A stretch of 52,920 nucleotides of DNA from an uncultured Gemmiger sp. (GTDB lineage Bacteria > Bacillota > Clostridia > Oscillospirales > Ruminococcaceae). The position numbers were made by a program, and so were the translations under genes. The notes under the pieces were generated by a model that had not been told where the DNA came from, searched no databases, and saw only the letters and a program-made list of their open reading frames with translations. Location of the stretch: assembly GCA_944386495.1 (NCBI GenBank), contig CALXBE010000026.1:1-52920 (forward strand), read 5' to 3'. Below, in pieces: positions 1-8,605 of this stretch (its first letter is position 1; each line of letters starts with the position of its first letter).

Positions 1-46
1 CAAGCATTTGAGAAGAAATACAGGACTTATGAGGAGTTATAAAAAG

Positions 47-505
47 ATGATAAAAATACTTTTCGTGTGCCACGGCAACATTTGCAGAAGCCCCATGGCG
101 GAGTTTATGATGAAGGACCTGGTGAAAAAAGAAGGGCTGGAGGACCGGTTCCTCATCGAATCGGCGGCGGTAAGCCGGGAGGAAATCGGAAACCCGGTAT
201 ATCCCCCTGCCCGGGAGATGCTGGCCCGGCACGGAATCGGCTGTGCCGGTAAGCGGGCCCGGCAGATGACTGCCCGGGACTATGAGGAATATGATTTTCT
301 CATTGCCATGGACCGGAGCAACCTGACCCGGATGGAACGCATCTGCGGCAGGGACACCCAGGGGAAAATTCATCTGATGATGGACTTTACTGACCGTCCG
401 GGAGAGGTGGCCGACCCCTGGTATACCGGGGACTTTACCGCCACCTGGCGGGACCTGGAGGAAGGCTGCAGGGGATTGCTTGCCTATATACAGAATGAAA
501 AATAA
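47..505 (+). CDS. Low-molecular-weight protein-tyrosine phosphatase
   Basis: About 152 aa. The family signature CHGNICRSP lies at residues 8-16, giving the C-x5-R-S phosphate loop with nucleophile Cys8, and the C-terminal part carries the ADPWYTGDF segment with the general-acid Asp. Such enzymes remove phosphate from tyrosine (or arginine) residues in the cytoplasm. The open frame begins further upstream, but an AGGAG ten bases before the ATG at 47 and the family's short N-terminus favour this start. The next gene follows after 19 bases, so the two may be co-transcribed. Family assignment is firm; substrate is unknown. Confidence 0.93.
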   Translation: MIKILFVCHGNICRSPMAEFMMKDLVKKEGLEDRFLIESAAVSREEIGNPVYPPAREMLARHGIGCAGKRARQMTARDYEEYDFLIAMDRSNLTRMERICGRDTQGKIHLMMDFTDRPGEVADPWYTGDFTATWRDLEEGCRGLLAYIQNEK

Positions 506-524
506 GGAAGGATGAGGGATAATT

Positions 525-992
525 ATGTTTCCTGAAATGAGAAGAAAAGCCCAGCAGCTGCCGGACGAGCAAGTCCGGGAATTGCTGGAAAAGGGGAGCG
601 CCGGGGTGCTTTCCCTGGCAGGCCCCGAAGGCTACCCTTACGGGGTGCCCCTCAGCTACCTTTACCGGGAGGGGAAGCTGTATTTCCATTCCGCCGTACA
701 GGGGGCCAAGGTGGAGGCCCTGAAGCAAGGGGACAAGGCCAGCTTCTGTGTCATTGCAGCCGACCAGGTGGACCCGGAAAAGTTCACCACCCACTACGCC
801 AGTGTCATTGCCTTTGGACGGGTGCGGGTGCTGGAAGACCCGGAGCAGATTCAGCTGGCTATGGAGGCGCTGGGGAGAAAGTATTCCCCCGGATATGAAA
901 AGGAAGCCAGGGTGGAGATTTGCCAGTCTGCGGGACACTTCCTGGTGCTGGAAATGGAAATTGAACATCTTACAGGGAAAAAGGCAAAATAA
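525..992 (+). CDS. Pyridoxamine 5'-phosphate oxidase-fold protein, NimA-like
   Basis: 155 aa, the usual size of the flavin-binding split-barrel family that includes 5-nitroimidazole reductases (NimA). The pattern G-V-L-S-L near residue 30, the PYGVPLSYLY strand and the YFHSAVQGAKVEAL segment around residues 50-65 are typical of the FMN-binding barrel. Predicted to bind FMN or a related cofactor and act as a small reductase or oxidase; substrate cannot be told. It sits directly behind the phosphatase gene and is closed by a strong hairpin terminator. Annotating it as nitroimidazole resistance would go beyond the sequence. Confidence 0.88.
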   Translation: MFPEMRRKAQQLPDEQVRELLEKGSAGVLSLAGPEGYPYGVPLSYLYREGKLYFHSAVQGAKVEALKQGDKASFCVIAADQVDPEKFTTHYASVIAFGRVRVLEDPEQIQLAMEALGRKYSPGYEKEARVEICQSAGHFLVLEMEIEHLTGKKAK

Positions 993-1000
993 ACCAGGAA

Positions 1001-1032
1001 AACCGTCCGGTCGCAAGACCGGGCGGTTTTGG
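1001..1032 (+). terminator. Rho-independent terminator after the NimA-like gene
   Basis: A ten-base stem with one or two mismatches (CCGTCCGGTC against GACCGGGCGG), GCAA loop, then a TTTT run. It lies just behind the stop codon. Confidence 0.8.
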
Positions 1033-1114
1033 TTTATCCTGCGCTGTTTTTCTTGCCAGGGGCAGAAGGGAAAGCTATAATAAAATGGAACAGTTCTTTT
1101 TTTAGAAAAAATTT

Positions 1115-1148
1115 TGCAGGGAATGCAATAAAAAGGCTTCTCCCTGCA
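1115..1148 (+). promoter_or_regulatory. Inverted repeat upstream of the ECF sigma gene
   Basis: TGCAGGGA at 1115-1122 is repeated inverted as TCCCTGCA at 1141-1148, just before the sigma factor start. It could be a stem-loop in the leader or a binding site in the promoter region. No clear -35/-10 pair is visible, as expected if the sigma factor drives its own promoter. Function is inferred only from position. Confidence 0.3.
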
Positions 1149-1177
1149 TTATACAGATGACAGGAGCGAATGGTTTT

Positions 1178-1759
1178 ATGATGACCCTATTGGTTGCAAT
1201 GGCAGCTCAGGCCCGTGAAGAACTCCAACCGGAGATTCTGGAACGGCTGATGGCCGGTCTGGCCGCCGGGGACCGGGATTCCCTGGCAGCACTCTACCAC
1301 CGCACCCGGGCGGCGATATACGGACTGGCTCTCTCCTATCTGAAAAACGGCCACGACGCCCAGGATGTGACCCAGGACACCTTTGTCCGGGTCTGGGAAA
1401 AGGCACCCCAGTATCAATCCAAGGGAAAGCCTCTTTCCTGGATTCTGGCCATTGCAAAGAACCTCTCCCTCATGAAGCTGCGGGAGCAGGGAAAACAGCA
1501 GGACCTGGAACCCCAGGAGTGGGAGAGCCTGGCCATAGACTCTCCGGATGTTACCTGGGAGGACCGGCAAATCCTCCAGGCAGCCCTCAACCGGCTGTCC
1601 CGGGAGGAGCAACAGGTGGTCATGCTTCACGCTGTGGCGGGAATGCGGCACAGGGAGATTGCTTCCCTGTTGGATATGCCCCTTCCCACCGTGCTGTCCA
1701 AATACCATAGAGCCCTGAAAAAACTGAACACTTCGCTGAAAGGAGATGAGGAACGGTGA
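1178..1759 (+). CDS. ECF-type RNA polymerase sigma factor
   Basis: About 193 aa. Region 2 is visible as DAQDVTQDTFVRVWEK (residues near 70-85) and region 4 as the helix-turn-helix GMRHREIASLLDMPLPTVLS near the C-terminus; the size fits an ECF sigma without extra domains. It should direct RNA polymerase to a small regulon once released from its membrane partner, encoded by the next gene with a 4-base overlap (translational coupling). The frame is open from an ATG at 1157; the ATG at 1178 is preferred because an AGGAG lies between the two, although its 11-base spacing is long. Target genes are not evident in this window. Confidence 0.92.
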   Translation: MMTLLVAMAAQAREELQPEILERLMAGLAAGDRDSLAALYHRTRAAIYGLALSYLKNGHDAQDVTQDTFVRVWEKAPQYQSKGKPLSWILAIAKNLSLMKLREQGKQQDLEPQEWESLAIDSPDVTWEDRQILQAALNRLSREEQQVVMLHAVAGMRHREIASLLDMPLPTVLSKYHRALKKLNTSLKGDEER

Positions 1760-3234
1760 AGGAACAGGAACTGAACCGCAGGCTGGCTCAGGCTGTTGAG
1801 CATGCCGCTCCCAATGAACTGGAATCCGTCCTCTCCCGCTGTGAAGAACGGAAAGGAACCGTGATTTATATGACAGAGAAAAAACATTTTGCAGTTTCCC
1901 GCAGGATGGTTTCCTGGGCCGCAGCTGCCTGCCTGGTTCTGACTCTGGGATTGGGCGTAGGATATTACCGCCTTACCAATACCGTGGCCTCGGTGATCTC
2001 CCTGGATGTAAACCCCAGTGTGGAACTTTCGGTCAACAATAAACAGAAGGTCCTGAAGGCTACCGCCATCAACCAGGACGGAGTTCAGATCCTGGAGGGA
2101 ATGGACCTGGAAGGGACCCCTCTCAATGTGGCGCTCAATGCCATTGTGGGCTCCCTTTTGAAGAACGGATATGTGGATGAACTGGCCAACTCCATCCTGA
2201 TTACGGTGGAGGATGATAATGCTGCCCGGGGCGCAGCCCTGGAAGAATCCCTGGCAGGGGAAGTGGATGCCATCCTTACCTCCGCCTCGGTAAACGGCGC
2301 TATCCTCTCCCAGACCGTCACCACCGGTCAGCAGGACCTGCAGGCCAAGGCAGACCAGTACGGTATCACCCTGGGCAAGGCTACCCTCATCCAGTCCATG
2401 GTGGACCAGAACAGCATGCTCTCCTTTGAGGAGCTGGCAGGACTGTCGGTCAACGAGCTGAACCTTCTGGCCTCCAACCCCCAGTACCAGCCCACCAACC
2501 TGACCTCCACCGGCACCGCCAGTGACGGAGCCTATATCGGGGTGGAAAAAGCCAAGCTGGCAGCATTCACCCATGCAGGCGTTTCCGCTGAGGATGTGAC
2601 CATGGGCGAGGTGGACTTTGACTACGAGGATGGCCGGATGGTCTACGAGCTGGAATTCTACCTGAACGGGGTGGAGTATGAGTATGATGTGGATGCTTCC
2701 AACGGTGTGATCGTCAAGTACAGCCAGGATGGAAAGCAGCAGACCCAGCAGTCCGGTCAGACCGGTCAGCAGGGGCAGTCCCAGACCACCGCTCAGTCCG
2801 GCACTGACATTGGCCAGGAAGCCGCCAAGCAGGCAGCCCTCACCCATGCAGGGGTCACCGCCGACCAGGCAACCAACCTGGTGGTGGAAAAGGACTGGGA
2901 CGACGGACGGCTGGAATACAAGGTGGATTTCTGGGTGGATAAGGTGGAATACGAGTACGAAATCGATGGAACCACCGGCGCTGTCCTCAAGAATGAGAAG
3001 GAGACCCACCAGAATGCAGCCACCCAGACCATTGGGGTGGAGCAGGCCAAGACTATTGCCCTTCAGGCGGCAGGGTATTCTGCGGACCAGGTGCGGGAAC
3101 TGGAAGTCAGCTCTGAACTGGATGACCGGACCCCCCATTATGAGGTGAGCTTCAAGGCCGACGGAATGGAGTATGAGTACAAGATTCAGGCCCAGAATGG
3201 AACCATCCTCTCCCAGGAGAAAGATTGGGACTGA
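1756..3234 (+). CDS. RsgI-like membrane anti-sigma factor with three PepSY-type repeats
   Basis: 492 aa starting with GTG inside the sigma gene's stop. Order: cytoplasmic N-terminus (residues 1-50, presumed sigma-binding), one membrane helix (about 51-72), an RsgI-type ectodomain containing ISLDVNPSVEL (Asn86-Pro87), then three repeats of about 65 aa beginning near 256, 352 and 427, each with the alpha-beta pattern of PepSY domains (for example VEYEYDVDASNGVIVKY). A Gln/Ser/Thr-rich linker separates repeats 1 and 2. In Bacillus RsgI the Asn-Pro bond of this motif is known to self-cleave, priming regulated proteolysis; the motif is kept here. The repeats probably sense a wall or envelope signal. 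Confidence 0.88.
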   Translation: MKEQELNRRLAQAVEHAAPNELESVLSRCEERKGTVIYMTEKKHFAVSRRMVSWAAAACLVLTLGLGVGYYRLTNTVASVISLDVNPSVELSVNNKQKVLKATAINQDGVQILEGMDLEGTPLNVALNAIVGSLLKNGYVDELANSILITVEDDNAARGAALEESLAGEVDAILTSASVNGAILSQTVTTGQQDLQAKADQYGITLGKATLIQSMVDQNSMLSFEELAGLSVNELNLLASNPQYQPTNLTSTGTASDGAYIGVEKAKLAAFTHAGVSAEDVTMGEVDFDYEDGRMVYELEFYLNGVEYEYDVDASNGVIVKYSQDGKQQTQQSGQTGQQGQSQTTAQSGTDIGQEAAKQAALTHAGVTADQATNLVVEKDWDDGRLEYKVDFWVDKVEYEYEIDGTTGAVLKNEKETHQNAATQTIGVEQAKTIALQAAGYSADQVRELEVSSELDDRTPHYEVSFKADGMEYEYKIQAQNGTILSQEKDWD

Positions 3235-3248
3235 TTCATAAAAGATAA

Positions 3249-3297
3249 AACACGCCCCCGAGCCGGCAGACAGTCCGGTTCGGGGGCGTGTTGTTGT
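3249..3297. terminator. Bidirectional terminator between convergent anti-sigma and MATE genes
   Basis: An 18-base stem (arms 3249-3266 and 3275-3292, one mismatch) with an eight-base loop, flanked by A-rich sequence on the left and T-rich on the right, between two convergent genes. Confidence 0.85.
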
Positions 3298-3305
3298 CTG
3301 AAAAA

Positions 3306-4667
3306 TTACTGGGAGGTTCGGGCGTCCTGACGGCGGAGCCGGATAAAGTAGAGGATGCAGAGGGTCAGGTTGAGGACGGCGGAAGCAGGAACAGCCAGAC
3401 TGATCAGGAACATGCCGGTCTGGGGCAGTCTGCTGAGGAAGTAGGACAGGGGAATCCGGACCAGGAAGGAGACGGTCAGACCCTGAATCATAACAAAGGT
3501 GGTATGCTCCCGGCCGTTGAAATATCCCAGGAAGCAGAAGGTGATGGCGGACAGAAGATACTCAAAGGAACTGCCTTTCAGGTAATCGGCGGCTGCGGTG
3601 ATGACCTGGGGGTCGCTGACAAAGAGGGAGGCCAGTCCCCGCCCTGCAAAGAAGGTGAGAAGGAACATGCAGAAGCCGAAGCAGAAGGAGATCCGCTGGG
3701 CGGCAATGAGTGCCTGGTCCGCGCGTTTCAGGTTTCCGGCACCCATGTTCTGGGCCACAAAGCTGGAAAGGGCGGACATAAAGGACATGGGAACAATGGC
3801 CAGGAATACAAAGAGCTTCTCAGAGATGCCCACTCCTGCGGAAGCAGCCACGCCCAGGGTGTTGATGATGGCGGTGATGATCAGGAAGGACAGGTTGGTG
3901 AGGAAATCCTGAAGAGCAATGGGGGAACCTACCTGTAAAATCTTGGTGATGTTCCGGCTCTTTTCCCGCCAGTGGTCCATAACGGTGAAGGGAAGGGGAT
4001 GGCGGCGGAGATACCCCAGGGAGAAGAAAACGCTTACAGCCTGGGCAAAGACGGTTGCCAGGGCGGCACCGGAAGCGTTCATTCGGAACCCGCCCACCAG
4101 AACCAGGTCCAGCACCACATTGACAATGCAGGCAATCAGAACGAAGAGGAAGGGGGAACGGGAGTTGCCGATTCCCCGGAAGATACCGCTGATGCCGTTA
4201 TAGGCGGTAATAAAGACGATGCCTGCGGAGCAGATTCGGACATACCGGATGGTTTCTGCCATGGCGGCCTGAGGAACATTGAGAAAGACTGCAATCTGGG
4301 GTGCAAAGCAGAGCATAAGAACGGTGAGCAGGCAGGCCACCACCGTGAACAGCTTGATTTGGCAGACTACCAGCTGCCCGGCGTTCCGCTTGTCTCCGGC
4401 GCCGATAGACTTGCCCAAAAGCACCGTGACTCCCATGGTCAGGCCGGTGATAAGGCAGGTGAGCACCTGCATAACCTGGCTGCCTGTGGCTACGGCAGAG
4501 GCACTTTCGGTGGGGGAGAACTGTCCTACCACTGCCAGGTCCACCCCGCCGTAAAAGGCCTGCAAAAAGAGGGAGAGCATAAGGGGAAAGGCGAAGCGAA
4601 GAAGAGGGGGAAGAATGGGGCCGGATAAGAAGTTGCCCGCTTGTGAAGTTCTGGGTTTGTTTTCCAT
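3306..4667 (-). CDS. MATE family efflux transporter
   Basis: 453 aa, strongly hydrophobic with the twelve-helix look of MATE exporters. The N-terminal block PLLRFAFPLMLSLFLQAFYGGVD and the later SSFVAQNMGAGNLKRA segment are the two family landmarks, one in each half. These antiporters use Na+ or H+ gradients to export drugs or metabolites. The start at MENKPR is chosen because an AGGA precedes it and the upstream residues (SGCFIRRK) do not look like a MATE N-terminus. A large palindrome some 50 bases upstream suggests a dedicated repressor. The substrate is unknown. Confidence 0.92.
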   Translation of the reverse strand: MENKPRTSQAGNFLSGPILPPLLRFAFPLMLSLFLQAFYGGVDLAVVGQFSPTESASAVATGSQVMQVLTCLITGLTMGVTVLLGKSIGAGDKRNAGQLVVCQIKLFTVVACLLTVLMLCFAPQIAVFLNVPQAAMAETIRYVRICSAGIVFITAYNGISGIFRGIGNSRSPFLFVLIACIVNVVLDLVLVGGFRMNASGAALATVFAQAVSVFFSLGYLRRHPLPFTVMDHWREKSRNITKILQVGSPIALQDFLTNLSFLIITAIINTLGVAASAGVGISEKLFVFLAIVPMSFMSALSSFVAQNMGAGNLKRADQALIAAQRISFCFGFCMFLLTFFAGRGLASLFVSDPQVITAAADYLKGSSFEYLLSAITFCFLGYFNGREHTTFVMIQGLTVSFLVRIPLSYFLSRLPQTGMFLISLAVPASAVLNLTLCILYFIRLRRQDARTSQ

Positions 4668-4716
4668 AAGTCTTGACAATCCTTTCCGCCGGATAAAACA
4701 CCCGGACAAAATAAAA

Positions 4717-4744
4717 TCGCCAACAAGTATACACTTGTTAGCGA
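4717..4744. promoter_or_regulatory. 28-bp palindromic operator candidate upstream of the MATE gene
   Basis: The core AACAAGTATACACTTGTT (4722-4739) has seven-base arms around a four-base centre, and the flanks TCGC and GCGA extend the symmetry after one mismatched pair. Size and form are typical of TetR- or MarR-family operators. It lies about 50-80 bases upstream of the MATE start; no matching regulator gene is in the window. Confidence 0.6.
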
Positions 4745-4851
4745 TAATGTATCAAACGAGTGCTATTGCACTGCCCATTAGTCTACATGATTCCCTTTAA
4801 AATGTCAAGGGGGTAAAAATAAACATATAAATGTTGAAGTGCGGTAAAAAG

Positions 4852-4884
4852 AAAAAACCGGACGGTCTAGTGACCATCCGGTTT
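4852..4884 (-). terminator. Terminator of the tRNA-Arg gene
   Basis: Stem AACCGGACGGTC / GACCATCCGGTT with a short loop; read on the minus strand it directly follows the tRNA 3' end and ends in a T run (the A run at 4852-4857). Confidence 0.8.
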
Positions 4885-4961
4885 TGGTGCGCTGAAAGGG
4901 ACTCGAACCCCTGACCTTCTGATTCGTAGTCAGACACTCTATCCAGCTGAGCTACCAGCGC
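4885..4961 (-). tRNA. tRNA-Arg (anticodon ACG)
   Basis: The minus strand gives a full cloverleaf: acceptor GCGCTGG paired near the 3' end, D-arm AGCTCAGCTGGATAGAG, anticodon loop with ACG at 4925-4927, T-arm GGTTCGAGTCC and encoded CCA (4885-4887). ACG is normally edited to ICG to read CGN codons. Confidence 0.95.
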
Positions 4962-5031
4962 ATGCCCTGAAAGCAAGATATATTCTACCATCCAAATTGC
5001 TAATTGTCAAGGCGTTTTTGAAAAAAGTTTT

Positions 5032-6093
5032 TCAATCTTCCAATTTTAAATCATTTTCCCTGATCCATCCCATTTTTCGCAGGAGATTTCCCCCAAAAGC
5101 GCAGAGAATAGCGGGAAGAACAAAGCAAATCAGAACAAGTCCTGCCCAGTCAAAGGGAGTAATGGCGGCTTTGGTCCCGGCGGCTACATCCGCTACCCAC
5201 CCGGTGTATACTCCGATCTGACCTACCAGGCCGCAGGTTCCCATGCCGCTGCTGACCGGGGAACCGTTCATTTCCAGGTGGAACAAGCAGGTGGCCAGGG
5301 GCCCGGTGATGGCGCTGGCCAGGATGGGGGGGATCCAGATCCTGGGATTCCGGACAATGTTTCCCATCTGGAGCATGCTGGTTCCCAGACCCTGGCTCAC
5401 CAGACCGCCGATTCGGTTTTCCCGCCAGCTCATAACCGCAAAGCCCACCATCTGGGCACAGCAGCCAGCCACGGCGGCGCCTCCCGCCAGACCGGTCAAT
5501 CCCAGGGCGGCGCAGATGGCGGCGCTGGAAATGGGAAGGGTAAGGAAAATCCCTACCAGTACGCTGACCAGAATCCCCATCCAGAAGGGCTGCAGCTCGG
5601 TGGCCCACATGATCAGCTGACCCAGCCAGCTGGCGGCAGCTCCGATCTGGGGAGCGCAGAGGCTGGCCAGCCCCACCCCGGACAGAATGGTGACCAGGGG
5701 AGTCACCAGAATATCCACCTTGGTTTCCTTGCTCACCAGCTTGCCCAGCTCGGCGGCAACCACCGTTACCACCAGCACGGCCAGAGGTCCCCCTGCGCCG
5801 CCCAGGGAGTTAGCGGCGCTGCCCACCGTAATCAGGCTGAACAGGACCAGGGGCGGGCAGTGGAGGGCATAACCAATGCTTACCGCCATGGCGGGACCAG
5901 CCATGGCGTTGGCGTAGTCTCCCACCGTTACCAGGGCTTCCAGACCCAGCTGCTGGCCCAGGGTTTTGATGATGGTTCCAATCAGCAGGCTGGCAAAAAG
6001 TCCCTGGGCCATAGCCCCCAGAGCATCCACCCCGTACCGTTTCCCGCTGATTTCAATGTCTTTCCGTTTTAAAAAACTTTTAAATCCTTCCAT
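5032..6093 (-). CDS. PTS-type IIC membrane protein (PTS_EIIC_2-like)
   Basis: 353 aa with about ten hydrophobic segments. The pattern IKTLGQQLGLEALVTVGDYA near the start, repeated small-residue helices and the soluble-facing SWRENRIGGLVSQGLGTSML segment match the stand-alone IIC family found widely in Firmicutes, usually called PTS sugar transporter subunit IIC. No IIA or IIB partner is beside it, so transport coupled to phosphorylation is not shown; it may be a permease of unknown substrate. Single gene, divergent from the esterase cluster. Confidence 0.8.
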   Translation of the reverse strand: MEGFKSFLKRKDIEISGKRYGVDALGAMAQGLFASLLIGTIIKTLGQQLGLEALVTVGDYANAMAGPAMAVSIGYALHCPPLVLFSLITVGSAANSLGGAGGPLAVLVVTVVAAELGKLVSKETKVDILVTPLVTILSGVGLASLCAPQIGAAASWLGQLIMWATELQPFWMGILVSVLVGIFLTLPISSAAICAALGLTGLAGGAAVAGCCAQMVGFAVMSWRENRIGGLVSQGLGTSMLQMGNIVRNPRIWIPPILASAITGPLATCLFHLEMNGSPVSSGMGTCGLVGQIGVYTGWVADVAAGTKAAITPFDWAGLVLICFVLPAILCAFGGNLLRKMGWIRENDLKLED

Positions 6094-6268
6094 GGATTTT
6101 GGCTCCTTTTCTTAAAGTGACAACAGGGATTATTATACTATACAGGTGTCAAGACAGCAAGGCCTTTTTGGAAATTTTCTCCCTCAAAGGGGGTTATCCG
6201 TTGCCAAAAAAGGGAAACAGGAGTAAACTGGACTTATAAAGTTTATCCGTAAGGAGTGTCCCCGAACC

Positions 6269-7030
6269 ATGATTCAGAAGCACCAGACAACCATCACCCC
6301 CTTTGGGCTTTCCCGCACCCTTCATATCTACCTGCCCGACGACTGGGAGACCAGTGGGCGGAGATATCCGGTGCTGTATATGTTCGACGGCCATAACCTG
6401 TTCTTTGACCAGGATGCCACCTACGGCAAGTGCTGGGGCCTGAAAGATTACCTGGACCGGACCCATACCCAGATCATTGTGGTGGGGGTAGAGTGCAACC
6501 ACGAGGGAAACAACCGGCTCAGCGAGTACTGCCCCTATGATGTCCCGGACGACTGGTGGGGCGGCTTTGACGGCCGCGGCACCCAGTATATGGACTGGCT
6601 GGTAGGGGAGCTGAAACCCCAGGTGGACCAGTATTTTCCCACCCTTCCCGACCGGAGCCACACCCTCATTGGGGGAAGCAGCATGGGCGGGCTCATGAGC
6701 CTGTATGCTCTGGGCTGCTATAACCATGTGTTCAGCCGGGGGGCCTGTCTCAGTCCCAGTGTCCGGCTCTGTTATCCCCAGCTTTGGGCAGACCTGGAAA
6801 AGTCCTCTGTGGACCCGGATACCCGCGCCTACATCAGCTGGGGCAGCGAGGAAGTGCGGGACAAACAGGCCCTGGCCAAGGCTTCGGCGGACAACCTGGC
6901 CCTGTCCCATCTTATGAGCCAAAAGGGGGCAGATGTTTACCCCTACCTGAACCTGGGCGGCGGCCACAACGAAGCCAGCTGGGAGCGGGAAATCCCCCTC
7001 TTTATGGAATATCTCATGGAGTGGAACTGA
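6269..7030 (+). CDS. Alpha/beta-hydrolase esterase (esterase D-like family)
   Basis: 253 aa. It carries the GGSSMGG nucleophile elbow (Ser138), an early YPVLYMFDGHN block typical of the putative-esterase family that includes enterochelin and S-formylglutathione esterases, and a C-terminal GGGHNEASWE with the likely catalytic His. Predicted cytoplasmic carboxylesterase; there is no signal peptide. It begins a tight plus-strand run of five genes up to 9022. The ATG at 6269 is preceded by AAGGAG with ordinary spacing. Substrate unknown. Confidence 0.87.
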   Translation: MIQKHQTTITPFGLSRTLHIYLPDDWETSGRRYPVLYMFDGHNLFFDQDATYGKCWGLKDYLDRTHTQIIVVGVECNHEGNNRLSEYCPYDVPDDWWGGFDGRGTQYMDWLVGELKPQVDQYFPTLPDRSHTLIGGSSMGGLMSLYALGCYNHVFSRGACLSPSVRLCYPQLWADLEKSSVDPDTRAYISWGSEEVRDKQALAKASADNLALSHLMSQKGADVYPYLNLGGGHNEASWEREIPLFMEYLMEWN

Positions 7031-7031
7031 T

Positions 7032-7376
7032 ATGCCCAGAATTGAAAAAAGTGCCAAAAACCGGGAACCGGTAGCCCGGGACCGGAGAATCACCGCAGCG
7101 GTGGCCTACACCGGCATAGGTTTGATTTATACCTACCTGAAGCGGGGGAGGGACCCCTTTATCCTTCTTCACCTGAACCAGGCCTTTGGAATCGTGGTGC
7201 TTTGGGTAGCCATGGCGGTGCTGGGCCAGTGGGAAGAATTCTCCCTTTGGACCGGATATGCCAGCCTGGTGCTGGATATTCTGGCCCTGGCCGGGATGGT
7301 ATGCGCTTTCCGGGGATGGCGGGAACCCATCCCCTTCTTAGGAAAAATTCGGATTTTGAAGCCGCAGGAGGAATAA
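7032..7376 (+). CDS. Small DUF4870-like membrane protein
   Basis: 114 aa with three hydrophobic segments (about residues 22-36, 50-66 and 73-92) after a basic N-terminus. The ILLHLNQAFGIVVLWVAM segment, with an HLNQA-like turn between helices, resembles the DUF4870/Tic20-like small membrane family. It starts two bases after the esterase stop and ends just before the DJ-1 gene, so it is part of the same operon. No function can be assigned. Confidence 0.65.
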   Translation: MPRIEKSAKNREPVARDRRITAAVAYTGIGLIYTYLKRGRDPFILLHLNQAFGIVVLWVAMAVLGQWEEFSLWTGYASLVLDILALAGMVCAFRGWREPIPFLGKIRILKPQEE

Positions 7377-7378
7377 AA

Positions 7379-7936
7379 ATGAGTAAAGCAGTTGTGTTTT
7401 TTGCAGACGGAATGGAAGAGTGTGAGGCTCTGCTGGTAGTGGACCTGCTCCGCCGGGGCGGGGTGGAAGTGACCACCGCTTCTGTCATGGAGGACCGGCA
7501 GATTATGTCCAGCCATAAAGTGCCTGTTCTGGCAGATGCCCTGGCCGGGGAGCTGGATTATACTCAGGTGGACCTGGTGGTATATCCCGGCGGAATTCCC
7601 GGCAGCAATCACCTGGCAGAGAGCCAGACAGCTACCCAGGCTGCCCGGGACTTTGCCGCCCAGGGCAAGTATGTGGGGGCAGTCTGCGCCGCTCCTGCCG
7701 TAGTGCTGGCACCCCTGGGGGTGCTGGAAGGAAAGCAGGCAACCAGCTATCCCTCCTTCCAGGACCAGCTGACCGGAGCCGTAAAGAAAGACCAGCCGGT
7801 GGCTGTGGACGGCAAAATCATCACCGGCCGTGCCCTGGGAGCAGGTATCCCCTTTGCCCTGGAGCTGCTGGCAGCTCTGGAAGGCCGGGAGACTGCCCGG
7901 AAGGTGGCCCAGGCCATTGTATATGACTGGGAGTAA
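7379..7936 (+). CDS. DJ-1/PfpI family protein
   Basis: 185 aa. The family features are an N-terminal beta strand AVVFFADGMEECEA with the conserved Glu, the VVYPGGIPGS loop and the nucleophile elbow AVCAAP with Cys103. The relatives act as glyoxalase III, protein deglycase-like or redox-sensing enzymes; which applies here cannot be told. Start at 7379 is set by AGGAGGAATAAAA just upstream. It lies between a small membrane protein and a HAD phosphatase with spacings of 2 and 6 bases, implying one transcript. Confidence 0.92.
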   Translation: MSKAVVFFADGMEECEALLVVDLLRRGGVEVTTASVMEDRQIMSSHKVPVLADALAGELDYTQVDLVVYPGGIPGSNHLAESQTATQAARDFAAQGKYVGAVCAAPAVVLAPLGVLEGKQATSYPSFQDQLTGAVKKDQPVAVDGKIITGRALGAGIPFALELLAALEGRETARKVAQAIVYDWE

Positions 7937-7942
7937 AAGCGG

Positions 7943-8587
7943 ATGAAGTTTGCAATCTTTGATATGGACGGCACCCTCACCGAGAGCATGGGCGTGTGGG
8001 AAGATGCCCCTGGGGCAGTGCTGGGCCGTCATGGTCTTACCCCAAAGCCTGACCTGCGCCCCCGAATCATTGAAATGACCCAGGAGGACGGATGCCGGCT
8101 GATTCTGGAAGAGTACGGCCTGAAAATGACCCTGCCCCAGCTGGTGGAGGAATACTACCAGGTGGTGGAGGAACTGTATGAGCAGGTCCCCCTGAAACCG
8201 GGGGTAAAAAAGGCCCTGGAGGAAATGCACCGGGCCGGGGTCAGGATGGCGGTGGCCAGCAGCACCCGGGCCGCCACGGTGGAAAAGGTGCTGACCCGGC
8301 TGGGGATCCGTCCCTGGTTTGAGGGGGTGTCCAGCTGCCGGGACGGCCAGGGCAAGAAGGCCGGACCCTTCGTCTACCAGGAGGCAGCCAAAGCCCTGGG
8401 AGCGGATGATCCCGAAGAAGTCCGGGTGTTTGAGGATGCCTATCATGCAGTTCTCAGCGCCAAGAAGGGCGGTTTCCCGGTGACGGGGGTGTATGACCGG
8501 TTCTGTGTGGTGGACCCTGAAACCATGGCCGCAGCCTGCGACCGGTATATGAACAGCTGGGAGGAATTCCGGCTGGAGGATTATTGA
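7943..8587 (+). CDS. HAD-superfamily sugar-phosphatase/phosphomutase-like hydrolase
   Basis: 214 aa. Motif I is FDMDGTL (Asp7, Asp9), motif II AVASST around residue 107, a Lys in GQGKKAGPF as motif III, and motif IV VFEDAYHAV. The helical cap between motifs I and II places it in the beta-phosphoglucomutase-like subgroup, which dephosphorylates or isomerises small phosphates. A metabolite-repair or sugar-phosphate role fits its DJ-1 and esterase neighbours, but that is inference. Confidence 0.9.
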   Translation: MKFAIFDMDGTLTESMGVWEDAPGAVLGRHGLTPKPDLRPRIIEMTQEDGCRLILEEYGLKMTLPQLVEEYYQVVEELYEQVPLKPGVKKALEEMHRAGVRMAVASSTRAATVEKVLTRLGIRPWFEGVSSCRDGQGKKAGPFVYQEAAKALGADDPEEVRVFEDAYHAVLSAKKGGFPVTGVYDRFCVVDPETMAAACDRYMNSWEEFRLEDY

Positions 8588-8605
8588 GAAACGAGGAAAG
8601 CGAAA

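Noticed and set aside
1627-3138. A 503-codon frame antisense to the anti-sigma gene
   Set aside because: No ribosome site or motif; the plus-strand sigma/anti-sigma pair is clear.
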